24,936 nt of DNA from Lachnoclostridium sp. UBA7097 (GCA_002499945.1 DKYP01000063.1:1-24936); one strand, 5' to 3'; positions 1 to 7,669 are shown, numbered from the stretch's first letter. The notes: generated from the letters alone by a model not told the origin. Numbers and translations: made by a program.

Positions 1-18
1 ACATTTTTGACAGTTCCT

Positions 19-390
19 TTAATCATTTAGTTTCTGCCCCTTTAAAAGATGTACCGTCTTGGTAAGCATGAGCATTTCTTTCGCCTGTTCCAACAGCATA
101 TTGTTCTTAATGATTTCTCGATTGATATTTCCCCGCCCGGTCTGTATTCCCTTGCGCTCTAAAGCATTGGCAACCGGCAAAATACGGTTTAACCCGCCCT
201 CGTCATAGTGATAACAGCCGGGGAAATACTTTACGATAATGCCACCCATGATGTACTTGTGGTGGTTTCCGGCTTTGTGTTTCTTCTCGTTTTGCTTTTT
301 CTTTTCGTTGGCTACACGCTGTTGCGCCTGTTTCAATGCCTGCAATGCTTTTTCTAAGTTTTTGCTTGTGTCATTCTTGCTCTCAATCAT
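19..390 (-). CDS. DUF3847-type mobile-element protein, apparently fused to a relaxase fragment
   Basis: A 123-residue protein. Residues 1-65 are a lysine- and glutamine-rich helical stretch followed by NHHKYIMGGIIVKYFP, which is the DUF3847 pattern common in clostridial conjugative elements. Residues 76-93 (ALERKGIQTGRGNINREI) instead read like the MobA/MobL relaxase segment that normally lies well inside a much larger protein. The two parts meet at about residues 66-75, so this looks like an in-frame deletion product, or two genes joined by rearrangement. The start is supported by GAGG on the minus strand about 7 nt before the ATG. It lies downstream of an intrinsic terminator that isolates it from the MBL hydrolase gene. 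Its left neighbours are outside the window. Function is not assignable; the family link comes from recognition of motifs and was not searched. Confidence 0.6.
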   Translation of the reverse strand: MIESKNDTSKNLEKALQALKQAQQRVANEKKKQNEKKHKAGNHHKYIMGGIIVKYFPGCYHYDEGGLNRILPVANALERKGIQTGRGNINREIIKNNMLLEQAKEMLMLTKTVHLLKGQKLND

Positions 391-432
391 CTTAATACCT
401 CGTTCTTTCTGTGCTGTGTTGATAGGTTCTGA

Positions 433-475
433 AAATAAAAAAGGTAGCGGATTGTCTGTTAAGATAATCGCTACC
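433..475 (-). terminator. Intrinsic terminator after the MBL hydrolase gene
   Basis: Read on the minus strand, GGTAGCGATT (475-466) pairs with AATCCGCTACC (453-443) with one bulged base, and is followed by TTTTTTATTTTC. It sits between the MBL gene stop (548) and the DUF3847 gene start (390). Confidence 0.65.
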
Positions 476-547
476 TAAAGGTAAACAATATTCAATTTTC
501 ATATTCTCTTTTCTGTCTTGGTTTTTCCCGGCCAAACAGGAGTTTTT

Positions 548-1135
548 CTATTGCAATGTTTTTTCGTTTGCGTGAGCGTAGTAAATGATTTTAGGATTAT
601 AACTCATAACAAGTTGCCAATCTTTTTTCAATTTAACATTGTGAATATAAGCCTCAAGATATTCGATAGGTTCTAAATCTCCAACAAAACAAGTTCCATT
701 ATTCAAAATCAAAGATATGCTATCCTCACTATGGCTTGGAGTAGATACAATTTCTCCCTCAATGCCCATATTTTCAAGAAATTTCCGGCTGTTTTTACTG
801 CTGATAATGATTGATTTATCAATGTTGATAGATTCATAATCCAATCGTTTATCTCTTCTGAAAATCTCATCTGCAAAATGAATATATGGTTTCTGTGTAT
901 CAATTAACAAAAGTTTTATTCTTTGCTTCATCAATTCACTTACTAAGCCAATATGGTCAGGGTGATAGTGTGTTGCCAAAACATAAGAAATATCACCAAT
1001 TTTAATATCGCATCTTTTAATTGCTTTATAAAATGCAGGTAATGTTCCCGCAAAGTCAGTATCAACAAGCAATCCACCACCTGTTTCCCGAATAAAGAAT
1101 GTATTTGTATTGCCGTATTTTAATTTTTTTATCAC
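548..1135 (-). CDS. MBL-fold metallo-hydrolase
   Basis: A 195-residue metallo-beta-lactamase-fold hydrolase, expected in the cytoplasm with a dinuclear metal site. The metal ligands are visible: HYHPDH at 56-61, His135 (TPSHSED), Asp153 (FVGD) and His188 (YYAHAN). I chose the GTG at 1135-1133 because GAGGTGG lies 5 nt upstream and the core fold begins right there (IKKLKYGNTNTFFI). An upstream in-frame ATG at 1204 would add 23 residues of unrelated, cysteine-containing sequence with no visible ribosome-binding site. The substrate cannot be told from sequence. The gene is on the same strand as the DUF3847 remnant and is probably cargo of the same mobile element. A 16-bp palindrome (GTTGAA-AAAA-TTCAAC, 1163-1178) lies just upstream and could be an operator. 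Confidence 0.85.
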   Translation of the reverse strand: MIKKLKYGNTNTFFIRETGGGLLVDTDFAGTLPAFYKAIKRCDIKIGDISYVLATHYHPDHIGLVSELMKQRIKLLLIDTQKPYIHFADEIFRRDKRLDYESINIDKSIIISSKNSRKFLENMGIEGEIVSTPSHSEDSISLILNNGTCFVGDLEPIEYLEAYIHNVKLKKDWQLVMSYNPKIIYYAHANEKTLQ

Positions 1136-1162
1136 AAAAACCACCTCTATATCTTTAGGTTT

Positions 1163-1178
1163 GTTGAATTTTTTCAAC
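1163..1178. promoter_or_regulatory. Palindrome before the MBL gene, possible operator
   Basis: GTTGAATTTTTTCAAC has 6-bp arms around an AT-only centre and lies about 20 nt before the MBL ribosome-binding site. A regulator site is inferred from symmetry and position only. Confidence 0.3.
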
Positions 1179-1224
1179 GCTGTTATTTTATCACAAACGC
1201 ACACACAATTCCATTAAATTTTGC

Positions 1225-1368
1225 TTAATCTCCCTTTGCCTTATTCTTTGCAATCATCATCTGCCTTGCCCATTCCCTCTGCTTGTAGGAACAGGAGTTC
1301 ATTTCATATAGTAATATACCACAAATTTTGTTCCAAAATTGAAAAAAGACTATAACTGTTACTGTCAT
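1225..1368 (-). CDS. Possible 47-residue ORF or gene remnant at the element junction
   Basis: An open frame of 47 codons reads MTVTVIVFFQFWNKIC..., then ...EWARQMMIAKNKAKGD and stop. Upstream is only a weak AAAAGG. Its first codons lie inside a terminator-like hairpin (1341-1370), which argues against a normal gene. The 3' half looks protein-like (Trp, Arg, Lys mixture), so it may be the tail of a decayed element gene. I do not recognise a family. Confidence 0.2.
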   Translation of the reverse strand: MTVTVIVFFQFWNKICGILLYEMNSCSYKQREWARQMMIAKNKAKGD

Positions 1369-1396
1369 AGCCTTTTAGGGAATTGAGGAAGTCCCT
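1324..1396. other. Hairpin-rich junction between mobile-element DNA and host DNA
   Basis: Three symmetric elements follow each other in the gene-poor stretch 1136-1456. First, AATTTTG-TTC-CAAAATT (1324-1340). Second, a hairpin whose minus-strand copy reads CTATGAC...GTTATAG followed by TCTTTTTTC (1341-1370), a likely minus-strand terminator. Third, a plus-strand AGGGA...TCCCT hairpin followed by a T-run (1377-1401). The rest of 1136-1456 holds the weak 47-codon ORF, the 1163-1178 palindrome and a CCAGCA-TC-TGCTGG hairpin (1434-1447) without a T-run. Nothing else was seen there. Confidence 0.4.
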
Positions 1397-1456
1397 TTTT
1401 TATTTGTATTTGTTTGTCACCCCTCCGCACTATCCAGCATCTGCTGGAACAGAAGG

Positions 1457-2347
1457 CTACTGCCCGCTTCCATGTATAAAGCTTACATGCCCCTGCATCC
1501 ATATTGTACCTTTAAAACGCCTGCCAGCCATTGGCTCACCAACAAGGTCTTTGCTGTTGATGCAGACATTCATCACAATATCATTACAATTTAATAAAAG
1601 CTCATAAATATACTCATTTGTATAAGGATTAACTGCCCTGTTCCAATTAATAATTGTACCAAGTATGGCATAATTATCTGATTCTGAACCATATGGTATA
1701 AATGTTGTTTCAACTATACTGTACAAATCTTCTGTCCTTATACGCTTATTAACCTGTGTGCTTAAGTCTATATCTTCAATAGTAAGGCTGTCAATAGCCT
1801 CCTGGTCTCCATTCTTTGCCCTTGCTATAAGCTGGCTGCGTATATGTGCTTTCATGCTTCTCTGCCCCTGCATTTCACTGTCGTGTGCAATCCCAAGCAG
1901 TATACTGCCTTCAAGGGAAAGCCCCGACAGGGAAAGTTTCGCCTTGCACGGGGTATTTTCAGGACGGTTTAAATGTATATAGTCTATTGCATTCTGCAAA
2001 TAAAAAATCATTGAAATCCCAAGACGAAAATCATCACACATTCCAGTAAAAGCACTTGTATCTACTCTCCTGTTCACAACAACATCTTCATTAGAAGTTA
2101 CAAGTATGCTTTCACAGTATGGAAAATAATGTTCAAGATAGAAAAACCCCAGTTTATCATACTCGCCACGGAGTGTAATACCTGTATGCGGGGCAAATTC
2201 TTTAGTTATTTCAGTATATATACTTTCACCATTATGGCTGGCTTTCTTTGTCAGGTTTGGTTTATCCATAATTACGCCAACTAATTTATCTAAATCCTGG
2301 CGTGTCCTAATATTGCTAAAGCCTATGGCCCGTAAAAAACGATGCAT
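1457..2347 (-). CDS. DUF3881 family protein
   Basis: A 296-residue soluble protein without signal peptide or membrane segments. It begins MHRFLRAIGFSNI and has a GLSLEGSILLGI segment near the middle and a C-terminal part rich in IVMNVCIN and MAGRRFKG. I recognise it as the DUF3881 family, which is largely confined to Lachnospiraceae and has no known function. The start at 2347 is chosen because GGAGG sits 5 nt upstream; an upstream GTG at 2359 overlaps that Shine-Dalgarno site and is unlikely. The gene is monocistronic here and divergent from sufC. It is the host gene nearest to the mobile-element remnant. Confidence 0.75.
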   Translation of the reverse strand: MHRFLRAIGFSNIRTRQDLDKLVGVIMDKPNLTKKASHNGESIYTEITKEFAPHTGITLRGEYDKLGFFYLEHYFPYCESILVTSNEDVVVNRRVDTSAFTGMCDDFRLGISMIFYLQNAIDYIHLNRPENTPCKAKLSLSGLSLEGSILLGIAHDSEMQGQRSMKAHIRSQLIARAKNGDQEAIDSLTIEDIDLSTQVNKRIRTEDLYSIVETTFIPYGSESDNYAILGTIINWNRAVNPYTNEYIYELLLNCNDIVMNVCINSKDLVGEPMAGRRFKGTIWMQGHVSFIHGSGQ

Positions 2348-2388
2348 CCCTACCTCCACTGATAATTATGTGTATTAAAGCACTTTAC

Positions 2389-2417
2389 ATAATACTACGA
2401 GTACCAGTTGTGCGCAA
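2389..2417 (-). promoter_or_regulatory. Candidate promoter of the DUF3881 gene
   Basis: On the minus strand TTGCGC is followed after 17 bp by TATTAT, about 40 nt before the ribosome-binding site of the DUF3881 gene. The -35 box is a partial match. Confidence 0.4.
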
Positions 2418-2569
2418 GCAAAAAATGCAAAAATCCAGATTTATGGAACAAACCAGATAAATTCTGCCAGATATGGACAGAAAAAACTTTAGATAAATGT
2501 CCTGTTTCTTACATATTTTTTAGAAGAATCTTACAATTTCATAAAATAAGGAAACCCTAAAAGCAAAGT

Positions 2570-2583
2570 GGTTGTCAACAACC
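2570..2583. promoter_or_regulatory. Palindromic candidate operator over the -35 box
   Basis: GGTTGT-CA-ACAACC has perfect 6-bp arms with a 2-bp centre, and the -35 hexamer is part of the left arm. A protein bound here would block RNA polymerase. An Fe-S- or redox-responsive repressor is an inference from the genes it precedes. A T-run follows, but nothing is transcribed toward it from the left, so it is not read as a terminator. Confidence 0.45.
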
Positions 2584-2600
2584 TTTTTTTCATATATAAT
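2572..2600 (+). promoter_or_regulatory. Sigma-A-type promoter of the sufC operon
   Basis: TTGTCA and TATAAT are separated by exactly 17 bp, with a transcript start expected near 2607 and the sufC start at 2643. The -35 box is embedded in the palindrome 2570-2583. Confidence 0.75.
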
Positions 2601-2642
2601 ATATGGAAAAAGTCTGAAATAGGCCAGAATGGAGATTTTTAT

Positions 2643-3380
2643 ATGTTAGAATTACAAAATGTATCTTACCAGGTTAATGATGATAGCGATGATAAAGAGA
2701 TTTTAAAAAACATAAACCTAAAAATTAATGAACATCTTGTTGTAATTACAGGCCCGAATGGCGGTGGCAAGTCAACTCTTGCAAAGGTAATTGCCGGAAT
2801 AATAAAGCCCGTTTCAGGTAAAATTATTCTTGATGGGGAAGATATTACAGGGCTTTCTATTACTGACAGGGCCAAAAAAGGGATAAGCTTTGCATTCCAG
2901 CAGCCTGTCCGTTTTAAAGGACTTACTGTTATTGATATGGTGCGCCTTGCAGCAGGAAAGGATATTACTATAGCACAGGCATGTGAATATCTTTCAGAAG
3001 TAGGGCTTTGTGCCAAGGATTATATTAACAGGGAGCTTAATGCAAGCCTTTCAGGCGGTGAAATAAAACGTATTGAAATTGCAATGGTCCTTGCAAGGGG
3101 GGCAAAGTTTTCAATATTTGATGAACCGGAAGCAGGCATTGACCTGTGGAGTTTCCAGAACCTTATACAGGTATTTGAAAAGATGTATAAAACAATAAAT
3201 GGACAAGTCCTTGTTATCTCACACCAGGAGAGGATTTTAAATATAGCAGATAAAATAATTGTCTTAGCTGACGGGAATGTTATAGATGAAGGAAGCAGGA
3301 AAGAGGTTATGCCAAAACTTATGAAAAATAATATTGCATGCCCTACACTGCTTGACAAAATGAAACAGGAGGAAAAATAA
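2643..3380 (+). CDS. sufC: Fe-S cluster assembly ATPase SufC (SmsC-like)
   Basis: A 245-residue soluble ABC ATPase that drives the SufB/D-type scaffold during Fe-S cluster assembly. Walker A GPNGGGKST is at 37-45, the Q-loop is in SFAFQQP, the LSGGE signature at 136-140, Walker B FSIFDE at 156-161 and the H-loop His at 194. DEPEAGID after Walker B is the SufC form rather than that of a transporter ATPase. I use the ATG at 2643 because GGAG lies 8 nt before it and the family starts with MLEL; the longer frame from 2568 would begin upstream of the predicted transcript start. Only a single SufB/SufD-like partner follows, with no SufS, SufU or second scaffold gene. That matches the two-gene SMS type of system proposed in the literature for anaerobes. 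Confidence 0.92.
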   Translation: MLELQNVSYQVNDDSDDKEILKNINLKINEHLVVITGPNGGGKSTLAKVIAGIIKPVSGKIILDGEDITGLSITDRAKKGISFAFQQPVRFKGLTVIDMVRLAAGKDITIAQACEYLSEVGLCAKDYINRELNASLSGGEIKRIEIAMVLARGAKFSIFDEPEAGIDLWSFQNLIQVFEKMYKTINGQVLVISHQERILNIADKIIVLADGNVIDEGSRKEVMPKLMKNNIACPTLLDKMKQEEK

Positions 3381-3381
3381 A

Positions 3382-4308
3382 TTGGATACATTAAATGCAG
3401 TAGAGAGAAATATATTAGAGCAGGTAGCAGATATACACAAAATACCAGAAGGCGCTTATAATATCCGCTCTAATGGTGTACTTTCAGGCAGGAATACAAC
3501 TGCCAATATAGATATCGTAACTAAAGAAGATAAACCTGGCATAGATATAATTATAAAGCCAGGCACTAAGAATGAAAGTGTCCATATTCCTGTTGTATTA
3601 AGCATGTCAGGGCTTAAAGACATGGTATATAATGATTTTTATATAGGTGAAGATGCAGATGTTACAATAGTGGCAGGCTGCGGCATACACAATTGTGGTG
3701 TTGACACTTCAGAACATGACGGGATACACACATTTTATATTAAGAAGAATGCCAGGGTAAAATATATTGAGAAACATTATGGCGAGGGTGACGGAATGGG
3801 AAAGCGCATACTTAACCCAACCACTATTATAAATATTGAGGATGGCGGCTACCTTGAAATGGACACTGTACAGATTAAAGGTGTCGACTCAACTGTCCGT
3901 GATACAAAGGCATATCTTAAAGAAGGTGCAACTCTTGTAATCCATGAAAAAATTATGACACATGGCACACAGACAGCGGAAACCAATTTTGAAGTAGACC
4001 TTGATGGAAAAGGCAGCAGTGCTAATGTTGTTTCACGTTCTGTTGCAAGGGAAAATTCAAAACAGGTATTTAATTCTAAAATAAATGGTAATAATGAATG
4101 TAACGGGCATACGGAATGTGACGCCATAATAATGGAAGATGCAAGTGTAAGTGCAATACCACAGCTTACTGCCAACAATATTGATGCTGCACTTATCCAT
4201 GAAGCCGCAATCGGCAAAATTGCTGGCGAACAGATTATAAAACTTATGACACTCGGGCTTACAGAAGCTGAAGCAGAAGAACAGATAATTAATGGTTTCC
4301 TGAAATAA
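3382..4308 (+). CDS. SufB/SufD-family Fe-S scaffold (SmsB-like)
   Basis: A 308-residue partner of SufC, made mostly of the repeated beta-strands of the SufB/SufD core and without the long N-terminal region of classical SufB (about 480 residues). Candidate cluster or catalytic residues are Cys100 and Cys105 (AGCGIHNCG), Cys240, His243 and Cys246 (NECNGHTEC), and His273-Glu274 in ALIHEAAIGKI, the family's conserved C-terminal segment. It starts at TTG (3382), 1 nt after the sufC stop, with a perfect AGGAGG at 3367-3372 inside the sufC end; no nearby ATG is better placed. Tight coupling fits 1:1 production of the complex. It probably acts as a homodimer with SufC, since no separate SufD is present (inference). 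The stop codon lies inside the first copy of a 12-bp tandem duplication. Confidence 0.88.
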   Translation: MDTLNAVERNILEQVADIHKIPEGAYNIRSNGVLSGRNTTANIDIVTKEDKPGIDIIIKPGTKNESVHIPVVLSMSGLKDMVYNDFYIGEDADVTIVAGCGIHNCGVDTSEHDGIHTFYIKKNARVKYIEKHYGEGDGMGKRILNPTTIINIEDGGYLEMDTVQIKGVDSTVRDTKAYLKEGATLVIHEKIMTHGTQTAETNFEVDLDGKGSSANVVSRSVARENSKQVFNSKINGNNECNGHTECDAIIMEDASVSAIPQLTANNIDAALIHEAAIGKIAGEQIIKLMTLGLTEAEAEEQIINGFLK

Positions 4309-4351
4309 AACTTTTAATAAAACTTTTATTGTAGAAATGATTGTAGAAATG
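4304..4351. repeat. Two adjacent perfect 12-bp tandem duplications
   Basis: AATAAAACTTTT occurs twice (4304-4315, 4316-4327) and is followed without a gap by ATTGTAGAAATG twice (4328-4339, 4340-4351). The block fills nearly all of the gap between the SufBD gene and the DegV gene. It ends exactly where the Shine-Dalgarno GAGGG (4351-4355) begins. Confidence 0.95.
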
Positions 4352-4360
4352 AGGGCTGAT

Positions 4361-5227
4361 ATGGACAAAGTTGCAATAATTACAGACAGTAACAGCGGAA
4401 TTACACTTGCTGAAGCAGAAAAACTTGGAATACGGGTAGTACCTATGCCATTTCTTATTGACGGGAATACCTATTATGAAGAAATAAGCCTGTCGCAGGA
4501 GGAATTTTTTAAAAAGCTGGATGAAGATGTTGATATATCTACTTCACAGCCTGAACCAGGTTCAGTTACAGATATATGGGAAGAGGAATTAAAGCACGCA
4601 GAAGAAGTTGTGTATATCCCTATGTCAAGCGGGCTGTCAAGTTCCTGCCATACAGCAATAATACTTTCAAAAGATTTTGATGGCAAAGTACAGGTTGTAG
4701 ACAACCAGCGCATTTCTGTTACACAAAGGCAGTCTGTACTTGATGCAATAGAGCTTGCAGGCAGGGGGATGGGTGCAGCAGAAATTAAAGAATACCTTGA
4801 GAATGTTAAAATGGAATCAAGTATATATATTATGCTTGATACACTTAAATACCTTAAAAAAGGCGGAAGAATCACCCCTGCCGCTGCTGCCCTTGGTTCT
4901 GCATTAAGGCTTAAACCTGTACTACAGATACAGGGTGAAAAGCTTGATGCATTTACTATTGCACGTACAAAGAAACAAGGCGTAAGCAAAATGCTGTCTG
5001 CAATGGAATCTGATATAAATAACCGTTTTGGCGGTGTTTCCAATGTGCACCTTGAAGTTGCACATACACAGAATGAAGCAGCAGCACTTGGATTTATAGA
5101 AACTATTAAAGAAAAATTTGGTGTAAGCGATGTTTACTTAGCGCCATTGTCATTAAGTATTTCATGCCATATTGGTGCAGGTTCTTTAGCAATTGCCTGC
5201 TCTAGGAAAATTAAAAAGGCAGATTAG
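4361..5227 (+). CDS. DegV family fatty-acid-binding protein
   Basis: A 288-residue cytoplasmic protein of the DegV family, which binds a long-chain fatty acid in a cleft between two alpha/beta lobes; some members feed fatty-acid kinase (FakB role). The N-terminal TDSNSGI near residue 8, the EEI and SQPEPG segments, and the IPMSSGLSSSCHTA loop are the family's lipid-headgroup signatures. RITPAAAALGSALRLKPVL begins the second lobe. The start at 4361 is set by GAGGG 5 nt upstream; in-frame ATGs at 4337 and 4349 lie inside the tandem repeats. No FakA kinase gene is in the window, so whether it acts as FakB is open. Confidence 0.9.
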   Translation: MDKVAIITDSNSGITLAEAEKLGIRVVPMPFLIDGNTYYEEISLSQEEFFKKLDEDVDISTSQPEPGSVTDIWEEELKHAEEVVYIPMSSGLSSSCHTAIILSKDFDGKVQVVDNQRISVTQRQSVLDAIELAGRGMGAAEIKEYLENVKMESSIYIMLDTLKYLKKGGRITPAAAALGSALRLKPVLQIQGEKLDAFTIARTKKQGVSKMLSAMESDINNRFGGVSNVHLEVAHTQNEAAALGFIETIKEKFGVSDVYLAPLSLSISCHIGAGSLAIACSRKIKKAD

Positions 5228-5242
5228 AAAGGCGGTTAAAAC

Positions 5243-6493
5243 ATGGACTATATAAGCCAGTTAGGAGAAAATGCAAAAAAGGCTAAAGCAAGTATTGCCA
5301 ATGCCAGTACAGAAGATAAAAATTATATCCTTGATAAAATAGCAAAAAACCTGTTAGCAAATGCAGGACGTATCCTTGAAAGCAATAAAAAAGACTTAGA
5401 CAATGCCCGTGATAATGGCATATCTGATGCTATGGCAGACCGTTTAAGGCTTACCAGTGAACGTATTGGAAGTATGGCAGCAGCATGTACAGAACTTATA
5501 GCTTTAAAAGACCCTGCCGGTGAGATAATTGAAGGCAGCATACGTCCAAATGGCATGAGAATTACTAAGACAAGAGTACCTATGGGTGTAATTGGTATTA
5601 TATATGAATCAAGGCCAAATGTAACAGTAGATGCTGCAACACTATGTATAAAAAGCGGCAATGCTGTTATACTGCGTGGCGGCAAAGAAGCAATTAATTC
5701 CAATAAAACCCTTATGGATATTATGCGTGAATCCGTGGCAGAGTGCGGGTTTCCAATGGATATAGTGCAGCTTGTATGTGATACTTCAAGGGAAACTGCC
5801 TCTGCAATGATGAAGGCAAATGGCTATATAGATGTACTTATACCACGTGGCGGCAAAGGACTTATAAGTGCTGTTGTAAATAATGCAACCGTCCCTGTAA
5901 TAGAAACAGGGAGCGGAAACTGCCATATATACATAGATAATAATACAGACCTGGATATGGCTGTTAATATTACAGATAATGGCAAGACACAAAGGCCAAG
6001 TGTGTGCAATGCACTTGAAACGTGCCTTGTGCATAAAGGCATTGCAGAAAGTTTTCTCCCTGCACTTAAGGAAAGGCTTGATGCACACAATGTTGAATTA
6101 CGTGGCTGTACTGAAACAGTACGTATACTTGGTGACAGCGTAAAACCTGCAACAGATGAAGATTATGCAACAGAATTTAATGATTATATACTTGCAGTAA
6201 AAGTAGTGGAAAATATAGAAGAAGCAATAGCGCATATTGGGAAATATTCCACAGGCCATTCAGAATGTATTGTTACACAGAGCCTTGCAAGTGCAGAAAA
6301 ATTCCAGAAAGAAGTGGATTCTGCATGTGTATATGTAAACTGTTCAACACGTTTTACAGATGGGAATGAATTCGGGCTTGGTGCTGAAATAGGAATATCT
6401 ACACAGCGCCTGCATGCAAGAGGGCCTATGGGGCTTAATGAACTTACAACATTTAAATACTTAATAAATGGCAATGGACAGATTAGAAATTAG
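5243..6493 (+). CDS. proA: Glutamate-5-semialdehyde dehydrogenase (gamma-glutamyl phosphate reductase)
   Basis: A 416-residue NADPH-dependent enzyme that reduces gamma-glutamyl phosphate to glutamate-5-semialdehyde, the second step of proline synthesis. It is full length for the family. The catalytic cysteine is Cys255 in RPSVCNALET; IYESRPNVTVDAA near 120, the glycine-rich PRGGKGL near 201 and GSGNCHIY near 223 are ProA landmarks. AAAGGCGG before the ATG supports the start. Its usual partner proB (glutamate 5-kinase) is not adjacent, so the kinase must be encoded elsewhere. It is 15 nt from the DegV gene and 5 nt from the next gene, which places it inside the long operon. Confidence 0.95.
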   Translation: MDYISQLGENAKKAKASIANASTEDKNYILDKIAKNLLANAGRILESNKKDLDNARDNGISDAMADRLRLTSERIGSMAAACTELIALKDPAGEIIEGSIRPNGMRITKTRVPMGVIGIIYESRPNVTVDAATLCIKSGNAVILRGGKEAINSNKTLMDIMRESVAECGFPMDIVQLVCDTSRETASAMMKANGYIDVLIPRGGKGLISAVVNNATVPVIETGSGNCHIYIDNNTDLDMAVNITDNGKTQRPSVCNALETCLVHKGIAESFLPALKERLDAHNVELRGCTETVRILGDSVKPATDEDYATEFNDYILAVKVVENIEEAIAHIGKYSTGHSECIVTQSLASAEKFQKEVDSACVYVNCSTRFTDGNEFGLGAEIGISTQRLHARGPMGLNELTTFKYLINGNGQIRN

Positions 6494-6498
6494 GAAAT

Positions 6499-7668
6499 AT
6501 GAAATTCTTAGTATACAGATGGCAGGCATATAACCAGATGGCATTAGAAGATGCTTTAATAAACCTTGGGCATGAAACCTGCACATTTACATGTGAAATT
6601 GACAACCCGGAAGAGGATGCAGAATTTGAAGGAAAGCTTGATGCCTATCTTAAAGAACAGGATTATGATGCAGTAATATCAATAAATTACTTTCCAGTAA
6701 TAGCCAAATCATGCAACAGGACAGGCTGTAAATATATTTCATGGACATGTGACAGCCCGATGCTTACGCTTTACACCAAATCAGCATACCTGCCCTCCAA
6801 CTACATATTTGTATTTGACATGCAGGCATACTGTGAATTTAAGGCAAGAGGAATTAAAAATATATGGTATCTCCCACTTGCCGCAGATACAGCAAGGAAT
6901 GATTATATCTTATCCCAGGTTCCTAAAAAGGACTACCACGCAGATGTTTCATTTGTTGGAAGCCTTTATGAAAAGAACCGTTATGATGAAATGGTTAATA
7001 TGCCTGATTATATACGTGGGTATTTTGATGCGCTTATAAATGTCCAGATGGAAACTTATGGTGATAATTTCCTTGAAAGAATGCTTTCTGATATAGAAGA
7101 CCAGTTAGAAGGACGTGCAGTCAATATATCAGGTAATGAATTTATTGGCACTCCTTCATTAATAGTAGCCAATACAACACTTGGAATGAAGCTTGCTTCA
7201 CTTGAACGCAGGAAAATATTAAATATGGTATCAAGAAAGGTGAAGAATACCAGGATATACACTGGAAGCAATACAGATGATATCCCATTTATAAAAAATA
7301 TGGGCAAAGCTGATTATATATATGAAATGCCACATGTATTCCAACAGTCAAAAATCAACTTAAATATAACACTGCGCAATATTAAAACAGGAATCCCTTT
7401 AAGGATATGGGATATACTCAGTGCAGGCGGCTTTGTGCTTACAAACTTCCAGGCAGAACTTCCAGAATACTTTAAACAGGGAAAACACCTTGTATGGTAT
7501 GATTCACATAGTGACATGATGGACAAGATAACGTACTATCTGGAGCATGATGAAGAAAGACAACAGATTGCAAAGGAAGGACACCTGCTTGTCCAGAAAG
7601 AACACACAATGGAAAAAAGGGTACAGGCAATAATTTATACAATAGAGGATACAGGAATGGGGGATTAA
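6499..7668 (+). CDS. DUF3880/CgeB-like glycosyltransferase
   Basis: A 389-residue soluble protein. Residues 1-140 (KFLVYRWQAYNQMALEDAL, ISINYFPVIAK, YISWTCDSP) match the DUF3880 domain found at the N-terminus of CgeB-like glycosyltransferases. Residues about 290-385 (LRIWDILSAGGFVLTNFQ, LVWYDSHSDMMDKI, EHTMEKRVQAI) are the C-terminal GT-B donor-binding region of Glyco_trans_1_2 proteins. No membrane segments or signal peptide are visible. The acceptor is unknown; relatives decorate spores or flagella, and no glycan cluster is nearby. AGGA precedes the ATG by a few nt. Its last codons carry the GGGGG ribosome-binding site for hydF. Confidence 0.78.
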   Translation: MKFLVYRWQAYNQMALEDALINLGHETCTFTCEIDNPEEDAEFEGKLDAYLKEQDYDAVISINYFPVIAKSCNRTGCKYISWTCDSPMLTLYTKSAYLPSNYIFVFDMQAYCEFKARGIKNIWYLPLAADTARNDYILSQVPKKDYHADVSFVGSLYEKNRYDEMVNMPDYIRGYFDALINVQMETYGDNFLERMLSDIEDQLEGRAVNISGNEFIGTPSLIVANTTLGMKLASLERRKILNMVSRKVKNTRIYTGSNTDDIPFIKNMGKADYIYEMPHVFQQSKINLNITLRNIKTGIPLRIWDILSAGGFVLTNFQAELPEYFKQGKHLVWYDSHSDMMDKITYYLEHDEERQQIAKEGHLLVQKEHTMEKRVQAIIYTIEDTGMGD

Positions 7669-7669
7669 T

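Noticed and set aside
1434..1447. CCAGCA-TC-TGCTGG hairpin just past the DUF3881 stop as its terminator
   Set aside because: No T-run follows on the minus strand, so termination there is not supported.
2435..2472. Three CCAGAT words upstream of the sufC promoter
   Set aside because: Spacing is irregular (18 and 14 bp) and flanks differ; too short to call a repeat or binding-site array.
2570..2590. Hairpin with T-run read as an intrinsic terminator
   Set aside because: No gene is transcribed toward it on the plus strand, and the left arm contains the -35 box of a well-spaced promoter.
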